Source: Oncomelania hupensis
Taxonomy: Eukaryota; Mollusca; Gastropoda; Littorinimorpha; Pomatiopsidae
Length of the DNA stretch: 64,000 nt
Assembly (NCBI GenBank): GCA_036898135.1
Contig: CM072511.1
Location: 30,818,686 to 30,882,685, forward strand
Reading direction: 5' to 3'
Below, in pieces: positions 45,007 through 56,346 of this stretch (position 1 is the first letter of the stretch; the number at the start of each line of letters is the position of its first letter). The translations under genes were made by a program, and so were the position numbers. The notes beneath the pieces are model-generated. The model saw only the letters and a list, made by a program, of their open reading frames with translations, searched no databases and was not told the DNA's origin.

Positions 45007-45641
45007 TGTTACGTTGAAACGCGAACGAAAGTATGTCGGAAGCGTGTACGATAGATCTAATCGTTTCGATTTGCAAAGTATTCAATAATGGAGTTTATTT
45101 ACCTTTGATTTGAGTTTGCATTGTTGTTAGGAGAGGCTTTGTATAACGTTGATAATTTGCTTTGGTCGATATTACTGTAGAAGTTTCTGGATCTGAGTGT
45201 TTACTTTCTATAGAAATTTCCCGATACATGTCGAAGCAAGAGGTCGTTCCAGAAGGAGAAATAATAATGTATGACGTAAGTCAGTGATGACGATCTTTTA
45301 TTCGATTGGTGGCAGTGCGTCATTTCTACATTGTTCGAAATTCTTCCGGAAGAGAGAGAGATTATAAAATTGTGTGCCGCACTGTTGTTGAGAGTAAAGT
45401 TGTTGATAGTGAAGCTGGAGAGTTGCTGTGAAAGTTGTTGAGTTGAGTTGAGAATTGTATGCAGTTGTTGGTGTGTGCTGAATAAAAGTGGAAAACTTCA
45501 TACGTCGACTTTGTGACTTGTATGCTGTTTGGACGGGTTGCGTGGATAAACGAATCTGAGTTACACCTTATCAGGAATTCAGCATTGGGGCTGAATCGGA
45601 TACTGATAAAGGAAAACACCATCATCGAATCGAGTGTAACA
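45007..45641 (+). repeat. 3' LTR
   Basis: Its offset to the 5' LTR is a constant 4963 bp at both ends, with no difference noticed on reading both copies. It is followed by the target duplication GTTAT. Confidence 0.95.
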
Positions 45642-45642
45642 G

Positions 45643-45975
45643 TTATTATTATCGAGGATTTGTATAGCGCACATAGCTCACCGTACTTGGCGACTCAAGG
45701 CGCTGGCCGATACAGGATCTAACTCAAGCCGCCCGAGTCGCCAACTTGCAGCCTTTGGGCGCATCGTAATGACGCTCCAGACAACTGAGCACAATCCTGG
45801 GCAGCAGGGATGGGGGAGAAGGACCTAGGTGCATGCTGGGTGTGTTCTTGTCACCGGCACTCACCCGTCTAGGACATGAGCGTCAGGATCTTTAAAGTCC
45901 GTTATGACGGAATGTATGCGACACAGACTAGACCTCGGTTTATACTCTCATCCGAAGGAGCATTGGGGAATCAAG
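45643..45975 (-). mobile_element. SINE (GCGCTATA-type), target of the LTR element
   Basis: On the minus strand it ends in GTGCGCTATACAAATCCTCG followed by an AATAATAA tail, into which the LTR element inserted. It shares long blocks with 54780-55125, for example AGTGCCGGTGACAAGAACACACCCAGCATGC in slightly different form. It is nearly full length. Confidence 0.75.
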
Positions 45976-46841
45976 AGACGGTCCACTTCAGAAATATTCC
46001 CCATTTTCTCCTCCTCATCTAAAAATCGTTCTTTTCCATCATTACCTCCCACTTCCTACCCCTTGTCGAAGTCCGCGCCAGTGTTGGAATACAAGGTGAA
46101 TAGGGGGAAGCAGCATCACACGGAATTTTCATTATTTCTCTCAGTGCTAAATCGGTGAACTATAAACAATGCAGACAGTCACCTTGGTCGGCGATTCCCA
46201 AAGAGGAATGCTGCCAAGATAAAGACGATCGAAAGCAATAACGATCGTTTGTGGCCAATGAAGACCAGCCATATAATTAATCTGTGTCGTGAGCTTTTTT
46301 CTCGTTTCCTTTCGGAGAAAAAAAACCATTGTGCTTAATTTTCGTATTTATTTATTTTATAGAAAGTGCACAAAGGTGTGTGTTTACGTTTTCTTACTAA
46401 AAAGTACAGGAAATGCTCGTTTAATATAGAAAGAACAGGACAGCAAAAGCATTTTTCCTTTGTTTATTCTAATTGAAAGACAGTTTGGTTGGTAATTTGT
46501 GTCTCTTTTTTTTTTCTTCTCCAGAACGAGGACGTGAGACATATTCTTGTTTTACGACGTGAAAGAATTGTTCAGTTCATTTGAAATCCATGTTTTAGGT
46601 TAGAGTTTATCCACGTCCATGTGATTTTAGATCACTTCGTTCTCACGCTTGGACGTATACGTAAAAACAAACTAAGAAATCTTGTAATTTAAAATTGAAA
46701 TGCCACTATAAAAGAGACGCGGGGTGCAAAAACGCTTGAGTAGAACACAAATCGTAAAGAAAGACAAGAGACTCCCATACACAAAGACGTTACTACAAAA
46801 ATTTACCAACCGCTGACGTGTAAAGAGTGTTATTTGTTTTG

Positions 46842-46916
<75 letters not shown>

Positions 46917-46968
46917 ATCTCTCTCTTTATCTCTCTCTTTATCTCTCTCACTCTCTCTCTCTCACTCA

Positions 46969-47041
<73 letters not shown>

Positions 47042-48224
47042 GGGACAAATAAAAAGACCAATATAGCCTAATTTGTGTATATCGGCTATACTTACTGCCA
47101 CCGTTTTTCTTCTCAACGATCGAACACGAATAGAGCTCAGTGCGGTCAACCCCCACACATAAAGGAATGCATTTTCTTGATCGTTCCAGCGGAAGACGAA
47201 GACAAGGAAGCAACAACAGACGAATTAGAAGGAATACAAAAAAAAGTCTTAGAAGTATACGGTTATTGGATTCTAAATATTCTCATCGTACAAGGGAGAC
47301 GAATAAATAAAAAAGTAAAACACAAATACACATATACACACCCACACATACACGCACACACACCCACACCCACACACACAAATACACAAACACACACAGA
47401 GTGTATTTCAGACAATAAAGAAGAAGAAAGAAAAGGAGAAGAAGGAGAAAAAGAAGGAGAAGAAGCAGAAAGAAGATGACTATGAAGATACTATCTCTGG
47501 ATTTTAAAGACGCTGATGCTCATGTGCCAGTAACATAAATACAACAAGTTAGAGAGACTAAAAGTGTATGCAAATTAATACGCAAGTGGGTATATGTTTG
47601 TACCTTAGTAATGACCAATATTGATACGACGATTCTTTTCAAACAAGGAGAGAAAGGTTTGTCAAAATAATTGGACGACAAAAGTACTTAGTAGTGGTCG
47701 TTGAGCATGCTAGGATAATAATATGGATATTAGCGCTATACAGGACCATAATGATTTAATTACTGAATGCCAGATTCAGGGTGGTCTCAGAAATTCTAAT
47801 ACATGTATTAACAATAGTATAGCTTCTGTCGGGAAGTATTGTTTTGTGTTGTGTCCGCCTGACAAAGGGCTTAGCTAAAAAATATGCATTGTATCGTTGT
47901 GTCTTGTTTTTTTGTCTAAAGTATCATTCTTTTGACTTATGTACATATTTTTTCTTATCATTGTAACTTGTGAATGCTAGCAGTCCTATGTTTTATTCCA
48001 TTTAGTATAAACTTCAAACGTATCAGCTTAATAAGCCCATTTTTACCCTGTAGGTCAATTTGGGTGGATGTTGTTTTAGGGGGCGTGGGAGAATAGGACC
48101 TGATATATGCAAAACAATAAATTGGTTGATTAAACGATTAACTGATTTATTTATCAGAATAGGACATTAGAGGTGATACAGTGCCAGATCCTTTGTGATA
48201 TTTACATATTTATTTATTTATATT
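45976..48224. other. Single-copy sequence with a long (CT)n array
   Basis: (CT)n lies at 46843-47039 with TTTAT interruptions, and a CA-rich patch at 47325-47400. No gene recognised. Arginine/glutamate frames over the array are artefacts. Confidence 0.5.
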
Positions 48225-48310
48225 TTTATTTAATCGTTCTTTAATAGCGCTTTTCCAGCTGAAGCGCTAGCGGCTCAAGGCGCATGCCGATACAGGATCT
48301 AATTCACTTT
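48225..48310 (-). mobile_element. SINE 3'-end fragment
   Basis: On the minus strand GAGCCGCTAGCGCTTCAGC and AAAGCGCTATTAAAGAACGA to TTAAATA match the 3' end of the SINE at 54780-55125. Confidence 0.65.
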
Positions 48311-48873
48311 ATTGAGAATGTAAACGATGCGAACAAAATATCTGTCTTGCAAGTCCAACGCATTTTGACCTACACTGCAATCTGGTTAAATTATTTTTTT
48401 ACGGGCTGAGTTGATAAATTTAAAGTGATTGGTTGGTTGACTGATTGGGTTTGATTGATTGATCGATTGGCTGAATCACTGATCCGTTAACTGCTTTATT
48501 AATTTGATTGCTGTTGAATTTTTTGGACAGCAAAAAAGTCTTTTGGTCCGTTGAGAATGCGAACAATGTGAACAATGGCTGACTTAACAGAATAGCCCAT
48601 TGCGACTTAAGAGAACGGCCTCATAAGAGAGACCGATTTTATGATAATGTTTAATCGATCGATTGATTATGTGCCCGTGTACATGTACTTACATACATTC
48701 TTGTGTTTGGCAATGACCATGATGCATTGGTCTAATTGGTCAGGCTAGCAAAAGCATTCAATGTTAAAGTAACTATAAACATAAATTGATGAACGAAGGT
48801 AATAATACGGTGTTATACAAACATCGTTTATATCTACATGTGTTTTTAGCATGCTCAGTGCAAACAAAATCGG
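48311..48873. other. AT-rich single-copy sequence
   Basis: Short degenerate TTGATTGATTGATCGATT-type runs occur at 48445-48470 and near 48650. No gene recognised. Confidence 0.5.
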
Positions 48874-48883
48874 AATTTGTTAT

Positions 48884-49375
48884 CCTATCTTATCGTATCT
48901 TATCCCGTAACTCGGAGGTCGTAGGGGCACCACATATGATAGTTTAACCAGCGTACTCCATCTTTCCATGTCCTCAGCAGCCCTGATGATTTCGCTCAGT
49001 GTCAAACCAGTCCATTCTCGAATGTTGTCCTCCCACCTCTTTTTGGTCTCCCTCTTCCTCTACCTCCTTGCACTGTGCCTTGCAGGATGGTCTTTGCGAG
49101 ACCTGATGATCTGATGACGTGGCCATACCATCGGAGTTTCCGTTTTTTCACCACAAACATTTGGTAGACTTCAAAAAGGTGTTTGACCGAGTCTAGCATG
49201 CAGCTCTGTGGTGCAACCATGAGAGTGTACAACATCAGCCCTAAAATTACTGAAGTCATCAAAAGCCTGTATGACAAGGCTACCAGTGCAATCCTTCACA
49301 ACAGCGCCATTGGAAATTGGTTCAGCACAACAATCGGTTGCGTCAGGGATGCCTACTCTCTCCAACAATTTTCAA
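48884..49375 (-). mobile_element. RTE-like LINE, copy E, with inverted 5' segment
   Basis: From 48884 to about 49157 the 3' end of the family lies on the minus strand with its GGATA-type tail. From about 49158 to 49375 the RT palm segment (VDFKKVFDRV-like, NISPKITEVIKSLYDKATSA) lies on the plus strand. Between the two pieces about 630 bp of the LINE are missing. The near-identical flanks AATTTGTTAT and AATTGTTAT suggest one insertion event. Confidence 0.85.
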
Positions 49376-49377
49376 AA

Positions 49378-49504
49378 TTGTTATTGTATACTATTATTTT
49401 GTATTGCCCATGAAAATTAGGGGAAACACTAGAATGACCGTGTGTTGAAGCTATCTCGTCACATTTCCTTTACCATGCAAAAAAATTACTGATTGGCTGG
49501 TGCG
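49378..49504 (+). repeat. Duplicated block, copy 1 left part
   Basis: About 95% similar to 51851-51975, sharing TTATTGTATACTATTATTTT and CGTCACATTTCCTTTACCAT. The match resumes at 51122 after 1.6 kb of other sequence. Confidence 0.8.
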
Positions 49505-51044
49505 TATATAGCTGTCACGTGGGGTTTATGGGCTCTGCACAATGGAATTATGGACCCTCACGTTTATTCGGTGGGAACTGCTAGTAAGTCACCCTATGAA
49601 TTACTTTAATAAATTTATTTGTTTAGCTCGTTCTGTGTTAAGGTTGGGGTACAGAAATAGATAGAAAAATGGTAAAAGATTACTGTCACACTAGCTTTCA
49701 CACGGCTATGAATCATATGTAGTCCAGCCACTTGATAACAGTTAAAATCACACATTTATTTCTTCTACTCTATACAAGATTCTCTAAGTACTAATCTAAC
49801 TTAAAATGTCTCAGTCACTGCTAATAGTTCGATCGCTGATAGTCTAGGCAGCTGTTATATCTTCATCGGGCACTTGCTATAATATTTCATGTAGATTTGG
49901 ACTACTGTGGTCCGTTATACAGTTTCTGAAGAGTTGGACTACTGTGGTCCTGTTATGATCGTTTAAGTGCACCTTCGTTTTTGCACTTAACTGCTAGATG
50001 GAGCGTGCGAAGTCCTTCTGTGAGGTAGCTTCTGGTCCACCTGTGTCGTTGTGTAGTTGGGTTCCCTTGCCACGCTGTGGGGTCTGACAGGGTGTTTTTC
50101 AAGGTAGCTCTTTCCGACTTGTGCGGCAGAGGCTCCTCAACCAACTAGTCGTTTCTGTGGAGTGGGGTGCACAGGATAGCTCGGGATAGCTCGCCTGCTC
50201 GTCTGTAATATAAGAGACGAAATTCTGCACAACCCTGAATAATCGGTTTGTGCAGAGCGTCTCACTGAAAGCCAAAGTAGCCCTCAGTGATAGCTCCACA
50301 TCTCTATACATAAGCGACGAACATTCTGCTACTTCCGGGTTCCACTGGAATCTCACTCTAAATTCCTATACATACATAAATATCAATCGTGTCTAACTAT
50401 ACACATACAGAATTAATAATATTATAAACATTCCGTGGTACAGCCACTGGTCTGCAAACATACATATAAGTTAAACAACAGTGGTTCCGTACGGGATACA
50501 ACATGGCGGCGCAACCGGTCGTGTTTCGGCTCGTGGTCGGCTCTTCCACGTGGTACGGCAAATTCGGATTAATAATTCACATTTATGCATAGCAAAGTCC
50601 ACAAACATAATTTCAACAATAATATAAATATATCACGATGAAACAGAAGGGTGTTCATTTACCTGTTTGACAAGTTCAGGCCCGTGATGACTTGATAGAA
50701 TTCTATGATTCTAAGTCCTGCTTCCTGGTCTAAGTGTGGAGAGATTTCTCTGCCAGCTTTCTAGCTGTTAACACTTCGGTGTATTCCTCCCAACTGACCA
50801 AAGCTGTGTTAGGCTCGGACCCAGTCAAACTGGCTCGAACCGCTTTGCCTAAGCTCTCATTGGGTAAAATGTTTACGACTCTCGCACACAGTGCTGATTA
50901 ACTACGCAGCGTGGGTCGGGCTCGCGGTGTGTACTTGTATTGCTGCTGTGTTATATACTGACTCTCTACTGTTACAAAACCTACACAAGGCTGAATAGTC
51001 AATGAGCAGAGTTAAAACTAGCCAGTTCATGACAATAGCATCCT

Positions 51045-51121
<77 letters not shown>
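49505..51121. other. 1.6-kb segment inserted within duplicated block copy 1
   Basis: The paralogous copy 2 lacks this segment, so it is an insertion in copy 1 or a deletion in copy 2. It includes a direct repeat, TTGGACTACTGTGGTCC, at about 49898 and 49934, a CAACATGGCGGCGCAACC motif at 50501, and an (ATT)n array (51046-51120) at its right edge. Minus-strand frames of 60-85 codons (49953-50356) have no recognised domain. It could be an unrecognised transposable element. Confidence 0.5.
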
Positions 51122-51122
<1 letters not shown>

Positions 51123-51337
51123 TGCCAACACTCCTATTATTATAATATAGTTTGCCCGCTATTTGCACTGCATTGCTAAAGATTTACAAGGATTACATTA
51201 CAAGGATGTAGAACATAAAAGAAAAGAAAAACAACTCATTCATTTTCTTTTAGTTTTTGCACTGAAAAATTTGTAATCAGCACCAGCTATTTTTCCAAGA
51301 AAAAAGAGGTCGGGATTTTCACACCCACGGTCTACAT
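51122..51337 (+). repeat. Duplicated block, copy 1 right part
   Basis: Matches 51982-52194 with shared TAGTTTGCCCGCTATTTGCA and CACTGAAAAATTTGTAATCA. It ends where LINE copy F begins. Confidence 0.8.
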
Positions 51338-51769
51338 AGGTGCTACAGAAGACTTCTTGGAATTTCCTATACCCAGCACACCACCAACGACGAAGTCCGA
51401 CAGACCATCACACAAGCCCTTGGACAACACGATGACCTTCTCACAGTGGTGAAAAAACGGAAACTCCGATGGTATGGCTACGTCACTAGATCATCGGGCC
51501 TTGCAAAGACCATCCTGCAAGGAACAGTGCAAGGAAGTAGAAGAAGAGGGAGACCGAAAAAGAGGTGGGAGGACAACATTCGAGAATGGACTGGTTTGAC
51601 ACTGAGCGAAGCCATCAGGATTGCTGAGGACAGAAAAAGATGGAGTACGCTGGTTAAACGATAATCTGTGTTGCCCCTACGACCTCCGAGTTACGGGATA
51701 GGATAGGATAGGATAGGATAGGATAGGATAGGATAGGATAGGATAGGATAGGATAGGATAGGATAGGAT
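51338..51769 (+). mobile_element. RTE-like LINE, copy F, with a long (GGATA)n tail
   Basis: A 5'-truncated copy carrying the C-terminal domain and about 15 perfect GGATA units (51696-51769), the longest such tail in the window. The coding part keeps WEDNIREWTGLTLSEA in frame. Confidence 0.9.
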
Positions 51770-51850
51770 GTTCTTTTCCCCAATTCATCCCTGAAAGAGC
51801 TGTTTAAGATTTGGTGTGCTTTAAAAAAATAGTTGTGTAATTTTCGTATA

Positions 51851-52194
51851 TGTTATTGTATACTATTATTTTGTATTGCCCATGAAAATTAAGGGAAACA
51901 CTAGAATGACCGTGCGTTGAAACTATCTCGTCACATTTCCTTTACCATGAAAAAAATTACTGATTAGCTGGTGCATGTTGCCAACACAGCTATTATTATG
52001 TATATAGTTTGCCCGCTATTTGCACTGCATTGCTATAGATTTACAAGGATTACATTACAAGTATGTAGAACATAAAAGAAAAAAAACAACAACTCATACA
52101 TTTTCTTTTCGTTTGTGCACTGAAAAATTTGTAATCAGTACCAGCCATTTTTCCAACAAAAAAGATGTCGGGATTTTCACACCCATATCCACGG
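51851..52194 (+). repeat. Duplicated block, copy 2 (uninterrupted)
   Basis: The uninterrupted version of the block found in two pieces at 49378-49504 and 51122-51337. An (ATC)n-(AGC)n triplet array follows at 52203-52254. Confidence 0.8.
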
Positions 52195-52202
52195 CCGCAC
52201 GC

Positions 52203-52210
52203 CCCATCAT

Positions 52211-52254
<44 letters not shown>
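52203..52254. repeat. (ATC)n-(AGC)n microsatellite
   Basis: Compound triplet array. The polyalanine or polyserine frames over it are artefacts. Confidence 0.9.
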
Positions 52255-52257
<3 letters not shown>

Positions 52258-52465
52258 CATGAAAAGGTGGCCCTGTTTTCACCGGCCTCGATGACTAGAG
52301 CGACGGGTAAACTAAACGTCGCAACAATTAAAACTCAATCAGAAAAATGATCGTATGTTGACATATTGACATTCTACTACAGTAACAGCTGCCGTGCACA
52401 AACAAATGCATAAAACATTAAGGCATAATTACAAATCATTGTGAACCTTAATGGGTTGTCTTTCT

Positions 52466-52494
52466 AGTAGTAGTAGTAGTTGTAGTGGTGGTAC

Positions 52495-52554
<60 letters not shown>
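52466..52554. repeat. (TAG)n microsatellite
   Basis: About 28 units with TTG and TGG interruptions at the left. Confidence 0.9.
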
Positions 52555-52555
<1 letters not shown>

Positions 52556-52640
52556 TGAATGAATGAACGATTTGTAAAGCGCCTACATATCTCCACGCTG
52601 ACGGCCATGATCTCAGCGCTGGTTGGAGGGAGAGGGAGAC
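52555..52640 (-). mobile_element. Short SINE-like 3' fragment
   Basis: On the minus strand CCAGCGCTGAGATCATGGCC is followed by AGGCGCTTTACAAATCG and a TTCATTCAT tail. It resembles the 3' ends of the SINEs here. Confidence 0.45.
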
Positions 52641-53121
52641 ACACACACACACACACACACACCTACACACATACATAAACACACACACACACACGCACAA
52701 ACAGAGGCGATGTAGGGGCCTAGAACCTAACCTAATACTTTTACTTCTTCATTATCACTCAACACGTTCTCGCAAGCGAACCCAGACCGGCCAAACAATT
52801 AACATTGATGCAACCCTTTTACACAGGAACCTTAGCAAATGAGATGTGAGACCAGACAGTTAAACATACAACTTAGCAAGAAGAAAAGAAATGTGTTTTC
52901 AGTACTAGGTTTCTGCGAAACGCGTCCACAGAGTCCGCCATCTTCATACCCTCTGGAAGAGCATTGCACCAGGCCGGTATACAAGAAGCAGTTGCCAAGT
53001 GGCCAAATCCGCGAAGCAGTGAGTAATTCCATACCCTACTGTACGGCTTCGCGGATTTATTCACAACGGTCCGGTGCATCTGAAAGACCTCTGGCCGTAG
53101 CTCTTAATCTTACACAGTAGC
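52641..53121. other. Single-copy sequence with CA repeats
   Basis: CA arrays lie at 52638-52700. A short inverted repeat around the CCGCGAAG motif lies near 53010-53055. No gene recognised. Confidence 0.45.
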
Positions 53122-53403
53122 CAGTACACAAGCCAGTGGACAACACGATGACATGCTCACAGTGGTGAAGAAACGGAAACTCCTATGTTAGGACCACGTC
53201 ACCAGAGCACATGCCTTGCAGAGACCATCCTGCAATGCACGGTGCAAGGAGGCAGAAGAAGATGGAGACAGAAAAAGAGGTTGGAGGACAACATTGATGA
53301 ATTTACTGGCTTGACACTGAGCGAAGCCATGAGGGTTGCTGAGGACAGAGAAAGATGGAGTACGCTGGTTGTGGTGCCCCAACGACTTTAGAGTTACGGG
53401 ATA
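53122..53403 (+). mobile_element. RTE-like LINE, copy G, 3' fragment
   Basis: Contains the C-terminal coding part (EDNIDEFTGLTLSEAMRVAE) and ends at a truncated tail, TTACGGGATA. No target duplication found. Confidence 0.8.
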
Positions 53404-53686
53404 GTGGTAATAGCAGTAAAAATAGCAATAGTAGTAGAAGCAAGAGACGGAGGAGGAGGAAGAGGAGCAGAAGTAGAGGGAGCATGAACAATAAGCCTTT
53501 AGCATGCAAAGTAACTGATAGTGTATTAGATTATGAGGTAGTAATAGAGGAAGGAGGATGAGGAGGAAGATGACAATGATGAAGAGAAATATAGTTTGAT
53601 GACACTCCTTGACGTAACAGCTGCCTAGCACACACAAATGCATAAATAATAAATCATTACCATTGTTTGAATTGTAGTCGTAATAG

Positions 53687-54210
53687 TCACCCGATACACA
53701 TTGGTCGAAAGCTACCAGAAGCATGCGTTATTAGTCGCCTCAACAGGCGATAAAGCATGCTCCCATGCTTCAGAGCACTGCTTTCTATACGCTTCAAGCT
53801 CTATAGTTACGGGAAAAGCGCAATTTCACTGCAGTGAACTCATGAAAATAGAAAAATGTATGTTTCGTCTCCTCTAGGGGACGAATTAGGTCAAACTGTA
53901 TTAGTTTCTAGGTCAACTGTCTTTTACGAACCGTTTGACAATGTTTTTGAACCGTTTGGATAGTGTCCTCACTTGGTTTCATGCTATTTAAGAATCCAAC
54001 AAGGCAATTGGGTTTTTGAAACGGAAAGAGCGGAATGTTGTAGAGCAACATTCTGTATATATTTACAGTGAAATTGCGCTTTTTCCGTCACTATAGCGCT
54101 TGAAGCGTGTAGGAAGCAGTGCTATGAAGCATAATTGCATGCTTTATTGCCTGTTGAGGCGACTGGTAAAACATGCTTCTGGCAGCCTTCGACCAATGTG
54201 TACCGGGTGA
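53687..54210. mobile_element. MULE-like long-TIR (foldback) element, 524 bp
   Basis: TIRs of 145 bp (53687-53831 and 54066-54210) begin TCACCCGATACACATTGGTC. They match in reverse complement with about 85-90% identity. A perfect 10-bp direct repeat, GTCGTAATAG, flanks the element (53677-53686 and 54211-54220). Long TIRs with 9-11-bp duplications fit Mutator-like elements. The 234-bp interior has no coding capacity, so it is non-autonomous. Confidence 0.85.
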
Positions 54211-54217
54211 GTCGTAA

Positions 54218-54301
54218 TAGTAGTAGTAGTAGAAGAAGAAGAAGAAGAAGAAGAAGAAGAAGAAGAAGAAGAAGAAGAAGAAGAAGAAGAAGAAGAAGAA
54301 G
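54218..54301. repeat. (TAG)n-(GAA)n microsatellite
   Basis: Abuts the right target duplication of the long-TIR element. Mostly GAA, about 24 units. Confidence 0.95.
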
Positions 54302-54779
54302 GAAAAGAGGAGGAAGAGGAGAAGCAAAAAAAAAAGAGGAGAAGGAAAAAGTAGAGCATAAACAATATTTGGCAATATTTTTGCTCGTGCCTGTTAACTT
54401 TTTAATATTATTTATTTGTTTATTTACATATATTTTCTCCATTCGCTGCTCGTTAACAACCTAATGTCAATATGTACATTTTTGTGTGTATAATATGTTC
54501 CTGTAAACTGTTTATGTCGTTCTTGTTTACCTTTGTATGTTTTTTTGTATCCCCATCAACCCCACGCCTCATTTTTGGGTTAGGAGCTATGAGCTGGTTA
54601 GGTGCCTTATTTAATATTTTTTTGATGGTGTTGTATGAGTTAAAGGGACAAAGTTCCAAAGGCACCGCACGAAATTGGGATAGGTTATTTTCTTAGCAGC
54701 AGCAACAGTAGTAGCAGCCGCAGCAACAGTAGCAGTAGTAGTAGGAGTAGTAGTAGTAGCAGCCAGAGCAAAAGTAGTA
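54302..54779. other. Single-copy AT-rich sequence
   Basis: A degenerate AGC/AGT triplet tract lies at 54695-54790. No gene recognised. Confidence 0.5.
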
Positions 54780-55125
54780 ATATTAGTAGTAGTACTCCCG
54801 TTTACTAATCCTTCGGATGAGAGTATAAACCGAGGTCTAGTCTGTGTCGCATACATTCCATCATAACGGACTTTAAAGATCCTGACGCTCATATCCTAGA
54901 CGGGTGAGTGCCGTTGACAAGAACACACCCAGCATGCACCTAGGTCCTTCCCCCTTATCCCTGGCTGCCCAGGATTGTGCTCAGTTGTCTGGAGCGTTAT
55001 TACGTTGCGCCCAAAGTCTGCAAGTTGGCGCCTCTGGCGGCTTGAGTTAAATTCTGTATTGGCCAGCGCCTTGAGCAGCTCTTGAGCTGGAAAAGCGCTA
55101 TATAAGAACGATTAAATAATAGTAG
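54780..55125 (+). mobile_element. SINE (GCGCTATATAAG-type), near full length
   Basis: Plus-strand copy running from TCCTTCGGATGAGAGTATAA to AAAAGCGCTATATAAGAACG and ATTAAATAATAG. It matches 45643-45975 (minus) along its length, as well as fragments at 22884, 48225 and 60575. A tRNA-like head is not obvious. Confidence 0.75.
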
Positions 55126-55173
55126 TAACATCAGCAGTAGCAGCAGCAGTAGGAGTATTAAAAAACCACTATC

Positions 55174-56020
<847 letters not shown>

Positions 56021-56116
56021 AAAAAAAAACACACACACACACACATACACTCACACAGAGGCACATCGACACACACACGAACTCTCTTTCCCTCTGTCTG
56101 TCTGTCTCTGTCTGTA

Positions 56117-56201
<85 letters not shown>

Positions 56202-56315
56202 GATTCCATTTATATTTATACTGTCTTCATAAAAAAGATAAACGTCAGGCAAAAGAAGAAGAAGAAGAAGAAGAAGAAGAAGAAGAAGAAGAAGAAGAAG
56301 AAGAAGAAGAAGAAG

Positions 56316-56345
<30 letters not shown>
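56021..56345. repeat. Microsatellite cluster: (CA)n, (GTCT)n, (CT)n, (GAA)n
   Basis: (CA)n lies at 56029-56047, (GTCT)n at 56094-56183, (CT)n at 56184-56200 and (GAA)n of about 31 units at 56252-56345. Confidence 0.95.

Positions 56346-56346
<1 letters not shown>

Larger units (their letters stand above)
40044..45641 (+). mobile_element. Ty3/gypsy LTR retrotransposon, Gmr1-like domain order, RT-deleted
   Basis: The element is 5598 bp long. Both LTRs are 635 bp, start TGTTAC and end GTAACA, and the target duplication GTTAT lies at 40039-40043 and 45642-45646. One Gag-Pol frame lies between a long leader with heat-shock-element motifs and a 3' untranslated region with 64-bp tandem repeats. The order Gag-PR-IN-RT is characteristic of Gmr1-like elements (known from fish, echinoderms and tunicates) and unlike standard Ty3/gypsy. 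The RT core and RNase H are absent. It landed in the tail of a SINE. Confidence 0.93.

Noticed and set aside
50099..50356. 85-codon minus-strand frame as a gene
   Set aside because: No domain or start context recognised, and it lies in a segment that may itself be an insertion. Left as unexplained sequence.
51696..51769. (GGATA)n as telomeric or satellite DNA
   Set aside because: The same pentamer ends every copy of the RTE-like LINE, so it is the retrotransposon tail.
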